From contig JAPLDT010000047.1 in assembly GCA_026391315.1 (NCBI GenBank), forward strand, positions 1 to 64,000: a DNA stretch of 64,000 bases, in the 5' to 3' direction. The DNA comes from Bacteroidia bacterium (lineage in GTDB: Bacteria > Bacteroidota > Bacteroidia > Bacteroidales > Prolixibacteraceae). Within the stretch, counting starts at the first letter, position 1, and each line of letters opens with the position of its first letter. The notes below the pieces were generated by a model, which ran no database searches, had not been told where the DNA came from, and saw only the letters and a list, made by a program, of their open reading frames with translations. Shown piece after piece: positions 1 to 9,179 of this stretch. A program made the translations under genes and the position numbers.

Positions 1-2655
1 TATTTCGGTACATCGCCACTCAAAGCTGTTCCTGTAGAAGCCCCTTTCTTTGTCAGGATCCGCAACCTTGGTGAGTTTGCAGAAAAAGCTGCCAAAAGCA
101 GTTGCTGGAAATCATTGCGGGATATCGGTGAGGTAAATGAAATTTATGATGATTTTGTTTTTTTGGATTCCCTGATCCAACAAAGCAAAGTGAAGGGGAA
201 TTTTCTCCTTCATAAAGAACTGTATTTTATTCCCGAAGCAAAGGCGAAACTTTATCTGCTTGAAATTGAAAGTATTGCAGAGAAGAACAGTATCAATTCC
301 ATGATTCACAACTATTTTCTTAACTTGAATATAGTTTCAACCACGGAAAACTACCTAAATAGTTCGGTTCAGCAATACGAGTGGAGCATCAACAGGGAGA
401 AGAGGAGATTCCTGTTTACATTTTACAGGGGTATTCTAATTGCCTCTACGGATAGTTTCAACCTCCATAAGGCCATTGATCAAATGGATCGGCCCTCCAT
501 TCTTGAAGATGCTGACTACCGTCGGATCAATAGAAACACAGCTGAAAATACTGACATCAATCTTTACATCAATCACAGGACCTTCCCTTCCTATCTGGCT
601 GGATTTTACTTGGATTCATTGGCCACCGGCATGCTGGAGCCCAATTATGCAAGATGGACCGAAGTTGATGTCATTCAAAAGGAGAATCAATTGCTTGTCA
701 ATGGATTCACGGTCACGGATAGTCTGAAGAGTTGCTACCTCGATGTTTTTAAGAGGCAAAGGCCGATGACAAATTCATTGATTCGGTGGATGCCTTCTAC
801 AACCTCATTCTTTGTAACACAAAACCTCTCCGAGCCGGTTCATTACCTTGAAGATTACACCGATTACCTTCGAAAGAACAATAAAATTGAGCTTTATGAT
901 GGAGCCGTTGATGAAGTGGCAAAAGAACTCAATATCAATATCCCACAATATTTGAAAGATAACTGGTCCGGCGAGGCTGCGGTGATTTTTACCAATCAAA
1001 ACCTGGAAGATCGGGACGACGACCGGTTTTTCCTGTTGAAAGTAAAATCCGGGATCAGTGATCCGTTGGTAACTGCCGTTAAAAAGTGGTCTGCCAGCAG
1101 CCAAAACCCACAAGATGTTGAATCCCTTGAAGCAAGGAAGAACAATATATGGAAAGTTCCGGTTAACTACTTTGGTAAGCTTGCCGGTGAACTTTATTTT
1201 GGCTCTGTCCGAACAAAGTGGATGACTGCAGGTGATGGATATATCCTGATGGGATCTTCTCCAGGCTCGCTTAAGCGGTATCGGAATTTACTGCAAAGAG
1301 GTGCTCTCTTGCAGGGGGATCCTTCCTTTTCCAAATTAAGCTCAGGACTGGCAAAAACTTCAAATTTTTACATGTGGGCCCTTCCGGGGCAATCGCTTCC
1401 ATTTTTCGAACCAATTATCAGGAGTTTGCCTTATAAAAGGGTGGAGAAGGCGAACAAAAGTCTTGGTAAAATGGAGAATACCTTTTGGCAATGGGGTTTT
1501 GAAAATGGGCACTTTTACAATACCGCTTCACTTTTTGTGAATCCGGATGCCAAACAAGTTGTAGTTCCTTTTTGGCAATATCCGCTCAAGGCAAAAGTGA
1601 GGAGTAATTGTCAAATTTTCTCTGGTCTATCGCAAAGTAGTGGTATGGTGATCGTTTTTCAGGATCTGGATAATTGCCTGATTTGCCTTGACAGAGACGG
1701 TTCTGAGCGATGGAAATTAAATCTGGATGGTCCGATTTTGGGTGATATCAACGCCATCGAAATCAATAAAGGTGGAGATAGACAGTTGCTTTTTAATACC
1801 CGTGATGCCATTCACCTTGTGAACGGAAATGGAGCTGAAGTGAAGAAATTCCCAATAAGGCTAAAATCCCTGGCAACCAATGGAGTCGCTGCCTTTGACT
1901 ATGATGGGAAGAAGGATTACAGGTTCCTGGTTGCATGCGGTGATCGTAAAGTTTACAATTTTGATAAGTCAGGTAAGATGATTCCCGGCTGGCAGGCCAA
2001 AGCGACAGGGGGAGCAGTTGAATTGCCGGTTCGCCATTTCACGGTTGGTTCAAAAGATTATCTGGTCTACTTCGACCTAAACCATACCTATGTTGTCGAC
2101 AGGCAGGGTCGGGATCGGGTGAAAATGCGTGACGAATTTGTTCATTCACGGAATGAAATTTCAATGTTTAAATCGAAGGGGATGCCGGTCAGCATGGTAA
2201 CAACCGATGAGCATGGGAAAGTCTGGCTGCTTGGATTTGATGGAACTTCCAAAAAGATCACAACCTCTAACTATGCTTCCGGCCACTATTTTATTCCTGT
2301 TGATTTTTCAGGAGACGGTAGGATAGATTTCCTCTTCAGCGACAAGCAAAAGCTCGCCAGATATGATGCTTCAGGGGAAAAGATCTTCGCTGTTGATGTG
2401 GAAGCAAATATTGATCAGCCCCCGGTTTTGTTGAATGTTGGAGGGGAGGAAATGATTGTACTGGTTTCAAAAGTTGATAAAAGGAGCATCCTGGTAAGAA
2501 AAGATGGTTCAATTATTGATAATTTTCAACCATATAAAAGTATGCCTCCGGCCTTGGGATATTTTAACGATAAAGGAGATGTTGCAAATTGGCTGGTAGC
2601 TGCACCGGAAGGGTTTTTATCTAACTATCAAATGTTGCTGAAAAATGAAAAATAA
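1..2655 (+). CDS. Large beta-propeller-like protein, 5'-truncated by window edge
   Basis: The frame is open from the first base, so the true start lies to the left; 884 codons are visible. The N-terminal half (to about residue 530) is alpha/beta sequence of the kind annotated as DUF3352-like in Bacteroidota. The C-terminal third contains repeated short strands with an aromatic and Asp/Gly-rich turns (LDRDGSERW, NKGGDRQLLFN, DYDGKKDYRFL, DFSGDGRIDFLF), typical of PQQ/FG-GAP style propellers. The next gene starts inside its last codons, so it heads an operon with the lipoprotein and DUF5723 genes. This suggests a role at the cell envelope. Function unknown; the family name is from memory and less certain than the propeller pattern. 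Confidence 0.75.
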   Translation, partial: YFGTSPLKAVPVEAPFFVRIRNLGEFAEKAAKSSCWKSLRDIGEVNEIYDDFVFLDSLIQQSKVKGNFLLHKELYFIPEAKAKLYLLEIESIAEKNSINSMIHNYFLNLNIVSTTENYLNSSVQQYEWSINREKRRFLFTFYRGILIASTDSFNLHKAIDQMDRPSILEDADYRRINRNTAENTDINLYINHRTFPSYLAGFYLDSLATGMLEPNYARWTEVDVIQKENQLLVNGFTVTDSLKSCYLDVFKRQRPMTNSLIRWMPSTTSFFVTQNLSEPVHYLEDYTDYLRKNNKIELYDGAVDEVAKELNINIPQYLKDNWSGEAAVIFTNQNLEDRDDDRFFLLKVKSGISDPLVTAVKKWSASSQNPQDVESLEARKNNIWKVPVNYFGKLAGELYFGSVRTKWMTAGDGYILMGSSPGSLKRYRNLLQRGALLQGDPSFSKLSSGLAKTSNFYMWALPGQSLPFFEPIIRSLPYKRVEKANKSLGKMENTFWQWGFENGHFYNTASLFVNPDAKQVVVPFWQYPLKAKVRSNCQIFSGLSQSSGMVIVFQDLDNCLICLDRDGSERWKLNLDGPILGDINAIEINKGGDRQLLFNTRDAIHLVNGNGAEVKKFPIRLKSLATNGVAAFDYDGKKDYRFLVACGDRKVYNFDKSGKMIPGWQAKATGGAVELPVRHFTVGSKDYLVYFDLNHTYVVDRQGRDRVKMRDEFVHSRNEISMFKSKGMPVSMVTTDEHGKVWLLGFDGTSKKITTSNYASGHYFIPVDFSGDGRIDFLFSDKQKLARYDASGEKIFAVDVEANIDQPPVLLNVGGEEMIVLVSKVDKRSILVRKDGSIIDNFQPYKSMPPALGYFNDKGDVANWLVAAPEGFLSNYQMLLKNEK

Positions 2656-3277
2656 TCGAGTTTTGGGTCTGCTTTTTGTAGTTGGGCTGTTGCTTGGTTC
2701 ATGCAATTTGTCCAATTTCAATCCTGACCTATTTGCTGATCCAACCGGATTGAATCCGGTTATTTACCGGCCAATGACAAGCGGTAGCTATGTCGTGAAG
2801 GATTATGCCACCATCAAGGAACTTGGCAGTACTCCCGTACTGGCTGATTCGATCCTATTTAAGACAATTCAGTATCCTTTGAATGGCATGACATTCAATA
2901 CATCAGGTGCTGATTCTATGGTGGTCATTGTTAAGACCATCAATGAGACGCCAATGAAATATAGTTATAAGTTGATATTCAGAGGTTCAGGTTTCGCTGA
3001 TTCTACCATGGTGAATTCACAAAATAAGAGCAAATACCTGGCAGGAGGTATATTGAATCCGCAGGGTGATGTCATAGAAGCCTCAAGGGATTCCCTGGAA
3101 TTTAAACTGGATTTGCAAGGTGTGATGAAACTTACTACTGCCACGCAAATTGATCTTTCGATTACCCTATACCAACCTGATAAGGGGAGTGTATTGGCCA
3201 ACGTATTAAAAAACGCACCCATCTCTTTTTATATAGGATACAGGGCACCCATCAACCTTTTTAAACTTAAAATATGA
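2645..3277 (+). CDS. Secreted lipoprotein of unknown function
   Basis: This 210-residue protein starts with a short basic segment, a hydrophobic stretch and the lipobox LLGSC, so it should be lipid-anchored by signal peptidase II at Cys20. The remainder is rich in beta-strand-like sequence and has no motif I recognise. It overlaps the preceding propeller gene by 11 bases and its own stop overlaps the ATG of the DUF5723 gene (ATGA), which indicates translational coupling in a three-gene envelope operon. A role as a partner of the neighbouring outer-membrane barrel is an inference from context only. Confidence 0.8.
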   Translation: MKNNRVLGLLFVVGLLLGSCNLSNFNPDLFADPTGLNPVIYRPMTSGSYVVKDYATIKELGSTPVLADSILFKTIQYPLNGMTFNTSGADSMVVIVKTINETPMKYSYKLIFRGSGFADSTMVNSQNKSKYLAGGILNPQGDVIEASRDSLEFKLDLQGVMKLTTATQIDLSITLYQPDKGSVLANVLKNAPISFYIGYRAPINLFKLKI

Positions 3278-4734
3278 GACAGGTAAACTATCTGCTCATA
3301 GTTGTACTTGCTTTGCTTCTGAATGGTTACAGGGGGGTCAAAGCACAACCAAACACGCTCCATTTTTTAAAAGGTGTTCCGCAAACCAAGGACCTTAATC
3401 CTGCCAGACCTGGGATTGAAAAAGGGTTCTACATCAGCATGCCCCTATTTTCAAAGATTGATTTGTCAGCCAATACCAACAACTGGAGCTACAACGATCT
3501 GCTTCATCGCGGAACTGGTGCAATGGCGGACTCTATGGTGTGGGACTTCAAAAAATATCTCGGGGCACTTGGGAAAAACAATTTTCTAATGGAATCGGCA
3601 GCCTGGACCCTTTTTGAAATAGGCTATAAGAAAGAAGATAATTTTTATGCCTTTTCATGGTCGGAACGCCAATACGCTGAACTTTTTTTTGCTAAAAGTC
3701 TGGCAGAGCTTTTGTATTACGGGAATGAACCTTATCGGGGAAGCACCTATCAATCAGGATATTTTGGTATTGGAGCTACCCATTACCGCGAATTTTCTTT
3801 CACTTATGCAAAGGAGCTGAAAAAGAATATAAGTATAGGGATAACCGGCAAATTGCTATTTGGAATGGCAGGGGTAAAAACCTCCGGACTGAATTTCATT
3901 GCTGGTATGCCCAGTAATGGTAACCAAATCGATATTGTAGCGACAGGCAAGGCTCAACTATCGGCTCCTGTCGACTTCCAAATACTAAATAATCCTGGTG
4001 GGTATCAGACGATTGCTCTGGATAGATTCAGCGTTGGCAGCTATTTTGCCAACTTCGGAAATCCAGGACTTGCGCTCGATCTTGGATTCACCAACAAAGT
4101 CAGCCGGAAGTTGGAATTGTCAGTCAGTTTGATCGATCTGGGCTTCATCTCATGGACCAAAGATGTCAATGCGTTTACAGAAAATGGCCATTTTCTGGTT
4201 CGGGGAATAAACTTGAATACACCAACTTCGACCAACAATCCTCCCACAACGACTGATGCACCGGGATTGTTTCTTGCCTTCAGGGATAGTCTGCGAAATG
4301 CCTTTTATCCAGATAAGAGTACGAAAAGTTTCTCCTCCCTTTTGCCGGTGAAATTGTATGTTGCCGGTGAATACAAGGTGAGTGAGAATGTGACTTTGGG
4401 TGGATTGGCACGTATCAGAATGTTTAACAACATGGTCCATACTTCCTTCACGGCTTCTGCCAATGCCCGGTTGTCTAATAAATTCTCTATGTCGGCCAGT
4501 TATTCTATGATGGAGTCGACATCCGATAACCTTGGCATTGCTGCTGCCTATAGGTTTGGATCCGTTCAAATATATACAGCTGCTGACAATGTTCCCTCAT
4601 TTTTCATGCCGACAACTGCCCGCAATACAAATTTAAGGCTGGGAATCAATTTGATTTTTAACGATGAGGTCAAATCACGAAAAGGTGTTTACAATCGTCG
4701 TCCGAAAAGAGCTGGTCCGGGCTGTCCGCTTTGA
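3274..4734 (+). CDS. DUF5723-family outer membrane barrel protein
   Basis: The 486-residue protein has a signal peptide ending near VKAQ and then the pattern of DUF5723 proteins: an early NPARPG motif followed by many amphipathic strands, with GLYL/GISLGG-like turns throughout. Families of this type are predicted outer-membrane barrels specific to Bacteroidota, distantly resembling PorP/SprF. The C-terminus is unusual in ending with a basic extension (RRPKRAGPGCPL) after the last barrel-like strand, instead of an aromatic residue. The start codon overlaps the stop of the upstream lipoprotein gene, so the two are probably made together. The exact transport or structural role is not known. Confidence 0.75.
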   Translation: MRQVNYLLIVVLALLLNGYRGVKAQPNTLHFLKGVPQTKDLNPARPGIEKGFYISMPLFSKIDLSANTNNWSYNDLLHRGTGAMADSMVWDFKKYLGALGKNNFLMESAAWTLFEIGYKKEDNFYAFSWSERQYAELFFAKSLAELLYYGNEPYRGSTYQSGYFGIGATHYREFSFTYAKELKKNISIGITGKLLFGMAGVKTSGLNFIAGMPSNGNQIDIVATGKAQLSAPVDFQILNNPGGYQTIALDRFSVGSYFANFGNPGLALDLGFTNKVSRKLELSVSLIDLGFISWTKDVNAFTENGHFLVRGINLNTPTSTNNPPTTTDAPGLFLAFRDSLRNAFYPDKSTKSFSSLLPVKLYVAGEYKVSENVTLGGLARIRMFNNMVHTSFTASANARLSNKFSMSASYSMMESTSDNLGIAAAYRFGSVQIYTAADNVPSFFMPTTARNTNLRLGINLIFNDEVKSRKGVYNRRPKRAGPGCPL

Positions 4735-4759
4735 AGTGGTAACCTCCGATAAAATTTAC

Positions 4760-4767
4760 TATTTTTG
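4760..4767 (+). promoter_or_regulatory. TAnnTTTG -7 element upstream of the DUF4834 gene
   Basis: TATTTTTG matches the Bacteroidota primary sigma factor -7 consensus and lies 25 bases before the ATG of the DUF4834 gene. A TTTG that could act as the -33 element is 26 bases further upstream, slightly long spacing. Confidence 0.45.
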
Positions 4768-4792
4768 TGCCCTGTTGTTATTTTGTTAAAGT

Positions 4793-5074
4793 ATGACACT
4801 CTTTATCATTTTAAATATCGGGACACTGATTGATACAATCTTTATTCTGCTGCTTGTTTATTACGGATTTAGATTTTTCCTGAGGTATTTTGGTCCCAAA
4901 ATAGTTGAAAAAGCCGCGGATAAAATCTATCGTGACATGAAAGCCCAGGAAGAGGCCAGAAGAAGACCTGAGACCTCTTCTCAGGGAAAGATTACTGTAG
5001 AAGGTCCGGAGAAAAAGGATAAACTCTTTCGGCGAAACGATGGAGAATATGTAGATTTCGAAGAGGTTAAATAG
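4793..5074 (+). CDS. DUF4834-family small membrane protein
   Basis: This 93-residue protein begins with a single hydrophobic segment (about residues 4-30) followed by a short amphipathic part (FFLRYFGPKI), a charged helix rich in Glu/Arg/Lys and a C-terminus ending in GEYVDFEEVK. This layout, including the conserved tail, is that of the DUF4834 family found in Bacteroidota, commonly just upstream of housekeeping genes. It lies 67 bases upstream of glyS on the same strand and has its own -7 element. Molecular function is unknown. Confidence 0.8.
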   Translation: MTLFIILNIGTLIDTIFILLLVYYGFRFFLRYFGPKIVEKAADKIYRDMKAQEEARRRPETSSQGKITVEGPEKKDKLFRRNDGEYVDFEEVK

Positions 5075-5141
5075 TCATTCGGCTGTTTTGTGCTACTAAT
5101 AACGTCCTAACAGTTAAGCTTATATTACAATACGATTCAAT

Positions 5142-6695
5142 ATGAACCAGGAAGATCTTTTTAAGAAGCTAATCGCACACAGCAAAGAATACGGTTTTAT
5201 TTTCCCCTCCAGCGAAATCTATGATGGACTTGGTGCCGTTTATGATTATGGCCAGAATGGGGTTGAACTGAAAAACAACATTAAAAAATACTGGTGGGAT
5301 TCTATGATTCTCCTCAACGAAAATGTAGTAGGAATTGATTCCGCAATTTTTATGCACCCTACGATTTGGAAGGCCTCCGGCCATGTGGATGCTTTCAATG
5401 ATCCTTTGATCGACAACAAGGATTCTAAAAAAAGATATCGTGCAGATGTGCTGATTGAAGAGGAGTTGGCTAAAATTGAAGGCAAAATCGATAAAGAGAT
5501 TGAAAAGGCGAGAGTCCGTTTTGGTGAATCCTTTGATGAGAAAATTTTCAGGGAAACCAATCCAAGAGTGCTCGAGAATCAGCAGAAATGGAATGATTTA
5601 CACACCCGCTTTGCCAATGCTCTGAACAACGTTGACCTGGCCGAGTTGAAACAGATCATTGAAGACAACGAAATTGTCTGTCCGGTTTCAGGCACCCGGA
5701 ACTGGACCGAAGTTCGTCAGTTTAACCTGATGTTCTCTACCGAGATGGGTTCAACTGCCGACAGTTCACTGAAAATATACCTCCGACCGGAAACGGCACA
5801 GGGTATCTTTGTGAATTATCTGAATGTACAGAAGACAGGACGCATGAAAATTCCTTTCGGGATTGCTCAGATTGGTAAAGCCTTCCGCAACGAAATTGTA
5901 GCCCGTCAGTTTATCTTCCGGATGAGGGAGTTTGAGCAGATGGAGATGCAATTTTTTGTACGCCCCGGCACAGAACTAAAGTGGTTTGAGCAATGGAAGG
6001 AGACTCGGATCAAATGGCACAAATCCCTCGGTTTCGGCGAATCCAATTACCGCTTCCATAAGCATGAAAAATTAGCCCATTATGCAAATGCTGCTGTCGA
6101 CATCGAGTTTAAATTTCCATTTGGATTCAAAGAGGTGGAGGGAATTCATTCGCGCACCGATTTTGACCTTTCGCAGCACCAAAAATTTTCTGGCAAGAAA
6201 ATCCAGTATTTCGATCCCGAACTCAATGAATCATATGTTCCATTCGTCGTGGAAACCTCGATTGGTGTCGACAGGATGTTTCTGCAAATAATGTCTGCCT
6301 CCTATTTCGAAGAGGAGATCGAAGGCAGCGACGGCAAAAAAGATACCCGCGTAGTGCTTAAGCTTCCTGCACCGCTGGCTCCCGTCAAGCTGTGCGTGAT
6401 GCCGTTGATCAAGAAGGAAGGACTTCCTGAAAAAGCCCGCGAAATCATTGATGAGCTTAAGTTTGAATTCAATTGTCAGTACGACGAAAAGGATTCTATA
6501 GGGAAGCGCTACAGGCGCCAGGATGCTATTGGAACGCCATTTTGCCTGACAGTTGATCACCAGACAATGGACGACAATACTGTAACCATCCGCTACCGCG
6601 ATTCTATGGAACAAGAGCGGGTAGCCATTGATCAGGTGAAATCTATCATTGGGTCCCAGGTTAGTCTTCGAAGATTGTTTGAAAAACTGAAGTAA
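5142..6695 (+). CDS. glyS: Glycyl-tRNA synthetase, alpha2 type
   Basis: Charges tRNA-Gly with glycine in the cytoplasm. At 517 residues it is the single-chain, homodimeric class II form and not the alpha2beta2 enzyme. Visible family features: the N-terminal IFPSSEIYDGLGAVYDYG block, class II motif 2 around residues 240-270 (GKAFRNEI followed by FRMREFEQMEMQFF), motif 3 around 370-382 (ETSIGVDRMFL), and a C-terminal anticodon-binding domain from about residue 410 (PVKLCVMPL through GTPFCLTVDHQ). The reading frame is intact. The stop is followed at once by the terminal inverted repeat of an IS element, which also forms a hairpin and may serve as the gene's terminator. Confidence 0.96.
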   Translation: MNQEDLFKKLIAHSKEYGFIFPSSEIYDGLGAVYDYGQNGVELKNNIKKYWWDSMILLNENVVGIDSAIFMHPTIWKASGHVDAFNDPLIDNKDSKKRYRADVLIEEELAKIEGKIDKEIEKARVRFGESFDEKIFRETNPRVLENQQKWNDLHTRFANALNNVDLAELKQIIEDNEIVCPVSGTRNWTEVRQFNLMFSTEMGSTADSSLKIYLRPETAQGIFVNYLNVQKTGRMKIPFGIAQIGKAFRNEIVARQFIFRMREFEQMEMQFFVRPGTELKWFEQWKETRIKWHKSLGFGESNYRFHKHEKLAHYANAAVDIEFKFPFGFKEVEGIHSRTDFDLSQHQKFSGKKIQYFDPELNESYVPFVVETSIGVDRMFLQIMSASYFEEEIEGSDGKKDTRVVLKLPAPLAPVKLCVMPLIKKEGLPEKAREIIDELKFEFNCQYDEKDSIGKRYRRQDAIGTPFCLTVDHQTMDDNTVTIRYRDSMEQERVAIDQVKSIIGSQVSLRRLFEKLK

Positions 6696-6698
6696 TAA

Positions 6699-6744
6699 AA
6701 AAGAAGCCGTCTCAAAACTAATTGAGGCGGTTTCTTTTTTTTAG
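6699..6744 (+). terminator. Left IS end hairpin, likely also glyS terminator
   Basis: GAAGCCGTCTCAA and TTGAGGCGGTTTC pair with two wobbles around a short loop and are followed by eight T residues. It begins a few bases after the glyS stop and also forms the IS left inverted repeat. Confidence 0.7.
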
Positions 6745-6871
6745 TTCGATTTTCATTTTTAATCAAGTGAAGCCTTACCGATTTTATGTGGGAGGGGACT
6801 ATATCTCCCAAAATCGCCAGATTGTGAGTAGACGATGAGATTTTAGAGGCAAAAGAAGCAGAAATAGGGTC

Positions 6872-7675
6872 TTATTTTGCCCTTTTTGCTAGGTTATGTG
6901 CCAATGCCAACAGACCAGTTTCAATTTCAGTCTTGTCGATTCCTTTTAATAAAAATCGTCTAAATCCTTTGTTGTATTTGATGTTGCCAAATACGGGTTC
7001 AACATCAACCCCCCGTTTGCTACGGTAATATATTCCTTTCTCGCTTTTAAGCAATTCAGTGGCTTTTGATTTGCATTTTGCTAAATTTTGGTTCACGGCC
7101 AATATTCTGTTGCCTTTCTGTTTATTACAGCTACCGCGCAAGGGACATCCATCGCATCTGATTGCCTGATAATTTTTGTATTGCGCCAAAAAACCGTTAT
7201 CCGTTTCCCTTATATGTGTTCCGATGTACTTCATTTTCTGTCCCATTTGACAATAGTAACAGTCTTGTTCAGCGTTGTAGTATAAGTCAATAAGTATTTT
7301 GCTCTTATCCTTGTGCTGATCTTTGTCGAAGTAATTGTACTTGACGTAGGCATCAATACCTAACTTTTCCAGCAAAGTATAATTTTCTTCTGAGCCATAT
7401 CCTGCATCTGCTACCACAGCCTGAGGAAGCCCATTGTAAAGCTTGTTAAACTGATCTATGTGTGATGGAAGAGTTTTGTAATCAGTGGGATTAGGATGGT
7501 GGCTATAGTTTACGATATATTGATTGTTGGTGCTTATTTGAACATTGTAACCGGGTTTTAGTTGCCCGTTTTTCATGTAGTCCTCCTTCATTCTCATAAA
7601 AGTGGCACCCGGATCAGTTTTACTAAAGGAGTTGCGTTCACCCAGTATTTTCTCATGATCCTGATACCTTTTCAA
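6872..7675 (-). CDS. IS1182-type transposase, C-terminal part (DDE domain)
   Basis: Carries the second half of the transposase: the catalytic Asp region VVADAGYGSEENY, a cysteine cluster (DCYYCQMG ... CDGCPLRGSCNKQ) typical of the IS1182 group, and the Glu-containing block RSKRGVDVEPVFGNIKYNKGFRRF. Its frame is open upstream to about 7741, well before the only in-frame start at 7675, so it is most likely translated by a -1 shift from the upstream part and not on its own. Joined, the two parts give a protein of about 500 residues, normal for the family. Confidence 0.85.
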   Translation of the reverse strand: MKRYQDHEKILGERNSFSKTDPGATFMRMKEDYMKNGQLKPGYNVQISTNNQYIVNYSHHPNPTDYKTLPSHIDQFNKLYNGLPQAVVADAGYGSEENYTLLEKLGIDAYVKYNYFDKDQHKDKSKILIDLYYNAEQDCYYCQMGQKMKYIGTHIRETDNGFLAQYKNYQAIRCDGCPLRGSCNKQKGNRILAVNQNLAKCKSKATELLKSEKGIYYRSKRGVDVEPVFGNIKYNKGFRRFLLKGIDKTEIETGLLALAHNLAKRAK

Positions 7676-7704
7676 GTTGTCAGGCCAGTTTTTACGGGCA
7701 TAAT

Positions 7705-8397
7705 TCAGTTTTTTTTTACGTTCGGATCGATATCCTTGTCTTTAAGTGCCTGATCTATTGAATCAATTGTCTGTCTGACTTTCTCCTCACCAATCTCAGT
7801 AAAATCAATTGCCTCAGTATCCTGAAGCTCTTCTTTAGCCACTGCCTGAGTGTACTCCCATAATGATTTGAGCTGCTGAGCCATTCTTATCTTACTGGTC
7901 TTAATGGCGTTGCCCCAAACAAAGGTGTAACGATTGGCCTTTGATTCTATTTTTGTACCATCAACGTAAATTTCATGAAGGCTGACATGCCCCGATTCAA
8001 CCAAGAGTAACACAACCTGGGCGAAGATCTCTTTAAGCACATCTTTCAACCTGTCACTCCTAAAACGGTTAAGGGTATTGTGATCCGGATAACTCATGCC
8101 ACTTAACCACATAAAATGAATATTCTCCTTCAAGGCACACTCCATTTTGCGGCTACTGAATACATTACATAAGTAACTGTATACTAATACCTTCAATAAC
8201 ATCCGGGGATGATAGCTTGAGGTGCCGCCTCCTTTATACTGACGAAGCAAGGTGTCAACGTCAATATTATCAATTATCCGGTTGACCACTCGAACGGGAT
8301 GATTAGGTGCTATAAGCTCTTCCAGTGAAGGAGGTAGCAACATTATTTGATTGGGATTGTAATCCTTGAAAACTACCCTGTTTCTCCTGCTTTTCAT
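7705..8397 (-). CDS. IS1182-type transposase, N-terminal part (DUF772 domain)
   Basis: The 230-residue N-terminal part starts with MKSRRNRVVFKDY and contains the DUF772 pattern (LEELIAPNHPVRVVN, HPRMLLKVLVYSYL, MWLSGMSYPDHNTLNRFR) and the first catalytic Asp block YVDGTKIESKANRY. It stops at TGA immediately after AAA AAA AAC. The heptamer A AAA AAC is a standard -1 slippery sequence, and a -1 shift leads straight into the downstream frame. Either the element uses programmed frameshifting or a base has been lost from the A-run. Confidence 0.85.
   Translation of the reverse strand: MKSRRNRVVFKDYNPNQIMLLPPSLEELIAPNHPVRVVNRIIDNIDVDTLLRQYKGGGTSSYHPRMLLKVLVYSYLCNVFSSRKMECALKENIHFMWLSGMSYPDHNTLNRFRSDRLKDVLKEIFAQVVLLLVESGHVSLHEIYVDGTKIESKANRYTFVWGNAIKTSKIRMAQQLKSLWEYTQAVAKEELQDTEAIDFTEIGEEKVRQTIDSIDQALKDKDIDPNVKKN
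7708..7714 (-). other. Candidate -1 ribosomal slippery heptamer
   Basis: On the minus strand the transposase reads GTA AAA AAA AAC TGA. A AAA AAC in the correct phase is followed by a stop, and the -1 frame continues with CTG AAT TAT GCC into the second half of the transposase. No strong downstream pseudoknot is evident by eye. Confidence 0.55.
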
Positions 8398-8472
8398 GCT
8401 TCAATATACTAATTATGAAGCATATAAACAAATATTCTGCCTGAAAATTTAATATCAATCCGTAAATTGTTA

Positions 8473-8519
8473 TAACAAAAAAAGAGGCTGCCTCAACCTT
8501 TTGAGACAGCCTCTTTTTT
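8473..8519. terminator. Right IS end hairpin, bidirectional terminator
   Basis: AGAGGCTGCCTCAA and TTGAGACAGCCTCT form a 14-base stem with one wobble, flanked by A- and T-runs on both sides. It closes the IS and lies just after the stop of the gene at 8521. Confidence 0.75.
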
Positions 8520-8520
8520 A

Positions 8521-9090
8521 TTACTTCTTCATCTCAGCTTCGATGATTCCAATCACCTCGGCAGTCGCTTTTTGACTCTCTTTTTCGGTAGAAATTTTTT
8601 TCATGTATTTGATAACTTTGTCTTTTCCAACGATCAGGAGGACCCCTCTTTCGTTGCAATCTCCAAGTCCGAGGGCGGTTGGCAAAACACGTGACTCATC
8701 AAGCAGGATGACTGAACCGGCATACTGTTTCTCTTTTTGTCTGGCTTTCATCCGGATTCCGGCATTTGGAATCCAGGTATCCTTGCAATTTGCAATTCCT
8801 ATCCCCTGGTAAAGTTTTTCGTCAAATTTTCTGGCCTTAACAGCATCGGAGAGCTTGTCGTTGACATCTTTCACATCAGGATCGGTATATTGAAGGAGCA
8901 ATACCTTTTCACCAACGAAAGGAATCTGTTTGGGTTGATTGTTTGCATCGGAGATCATCAGAGAGGTCATCGTTTTTCCAACCACATCGCCGGTTTGGGC
9001 TTTTCCTGCCAATGGAAGCAAATAAACAGCGCACAGAATTCCGGCAAAAAGTAAAAGGCTGTTGTTTCCAGGAATGAGATTTCTTTTCAT
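8521..9090 (-). CDS. Secreted thioredoxin-fold protein, YtfJ-like
   Basis: The 189-residue protein has an N-terminal signal peptide ending near GKAQ, then a compact alpha/beta domain with the strand pattern of thioredoxin-fold proteins (KVLLLQYTDPDVKDVND; GSVILLDESRVLPTALGLGD; GVLLIVGKDKVIKYMKK). The CxxC active site of TlpA-type reductases is missing at the expected place, which fits the redox-inactive YtfJ-like branch. Isolated cysteines remain (ANCKD, GDCNERG). It is convergent with glyS, from which it is now separated by the IS. Fold assignment is moderately secure; function is unknown. Confidence 0.6.
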   Translation of the reverse strand: MKRNLIPGNNSLLLFAGILCAVYLLPLAGKAQTGDVVGKTMTSLMISDANNQPKQIPFVGEKVLLLQYTDPDVKDVNDKLSDAVKARKFDEKLYQGIGIANCKDTWIPNAGIRMKARQKEKQYAGSVILLDESRVLPTALGLGDCNERGVLLIVGKDKVIKYMKKISTEKESQKATAEVIGIIEAEMKK

Positions 9091-9179
9091 ACGTTTAAAT
9101 TTTTGTCTAGTAATAGGGTTACATGTTTGATAAAGGTAGAAATAAATATAAATATCTAACTATTCTCAGCGCTCATCTC

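Larger units (their letters stand above)
6696..8520. mobile_element. IS1182-type insertion sequence with terminal hairpin repeats
   Basis: A leftward transposase in two frames is bounded by inverted terminal repeats. The left end (about 6696-6744) and the reverse complement of the right end (about 8473-8520) share AAAAAAGA(A/G)GC(C/T)GTCTCAAAA, a short variable centre, TTGAGGC(G/A) and a T-rich finish. Each end is itself an imperfect hairpin with a T-run, so each can work as a rho-independent terminator insulating the transposase from outside transcription. The element lies exactly between the stop codons of two convergent genes. No clear target duplication can be assigned, because the flanks also match as inverted repeats. 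Confidence 0.85.
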
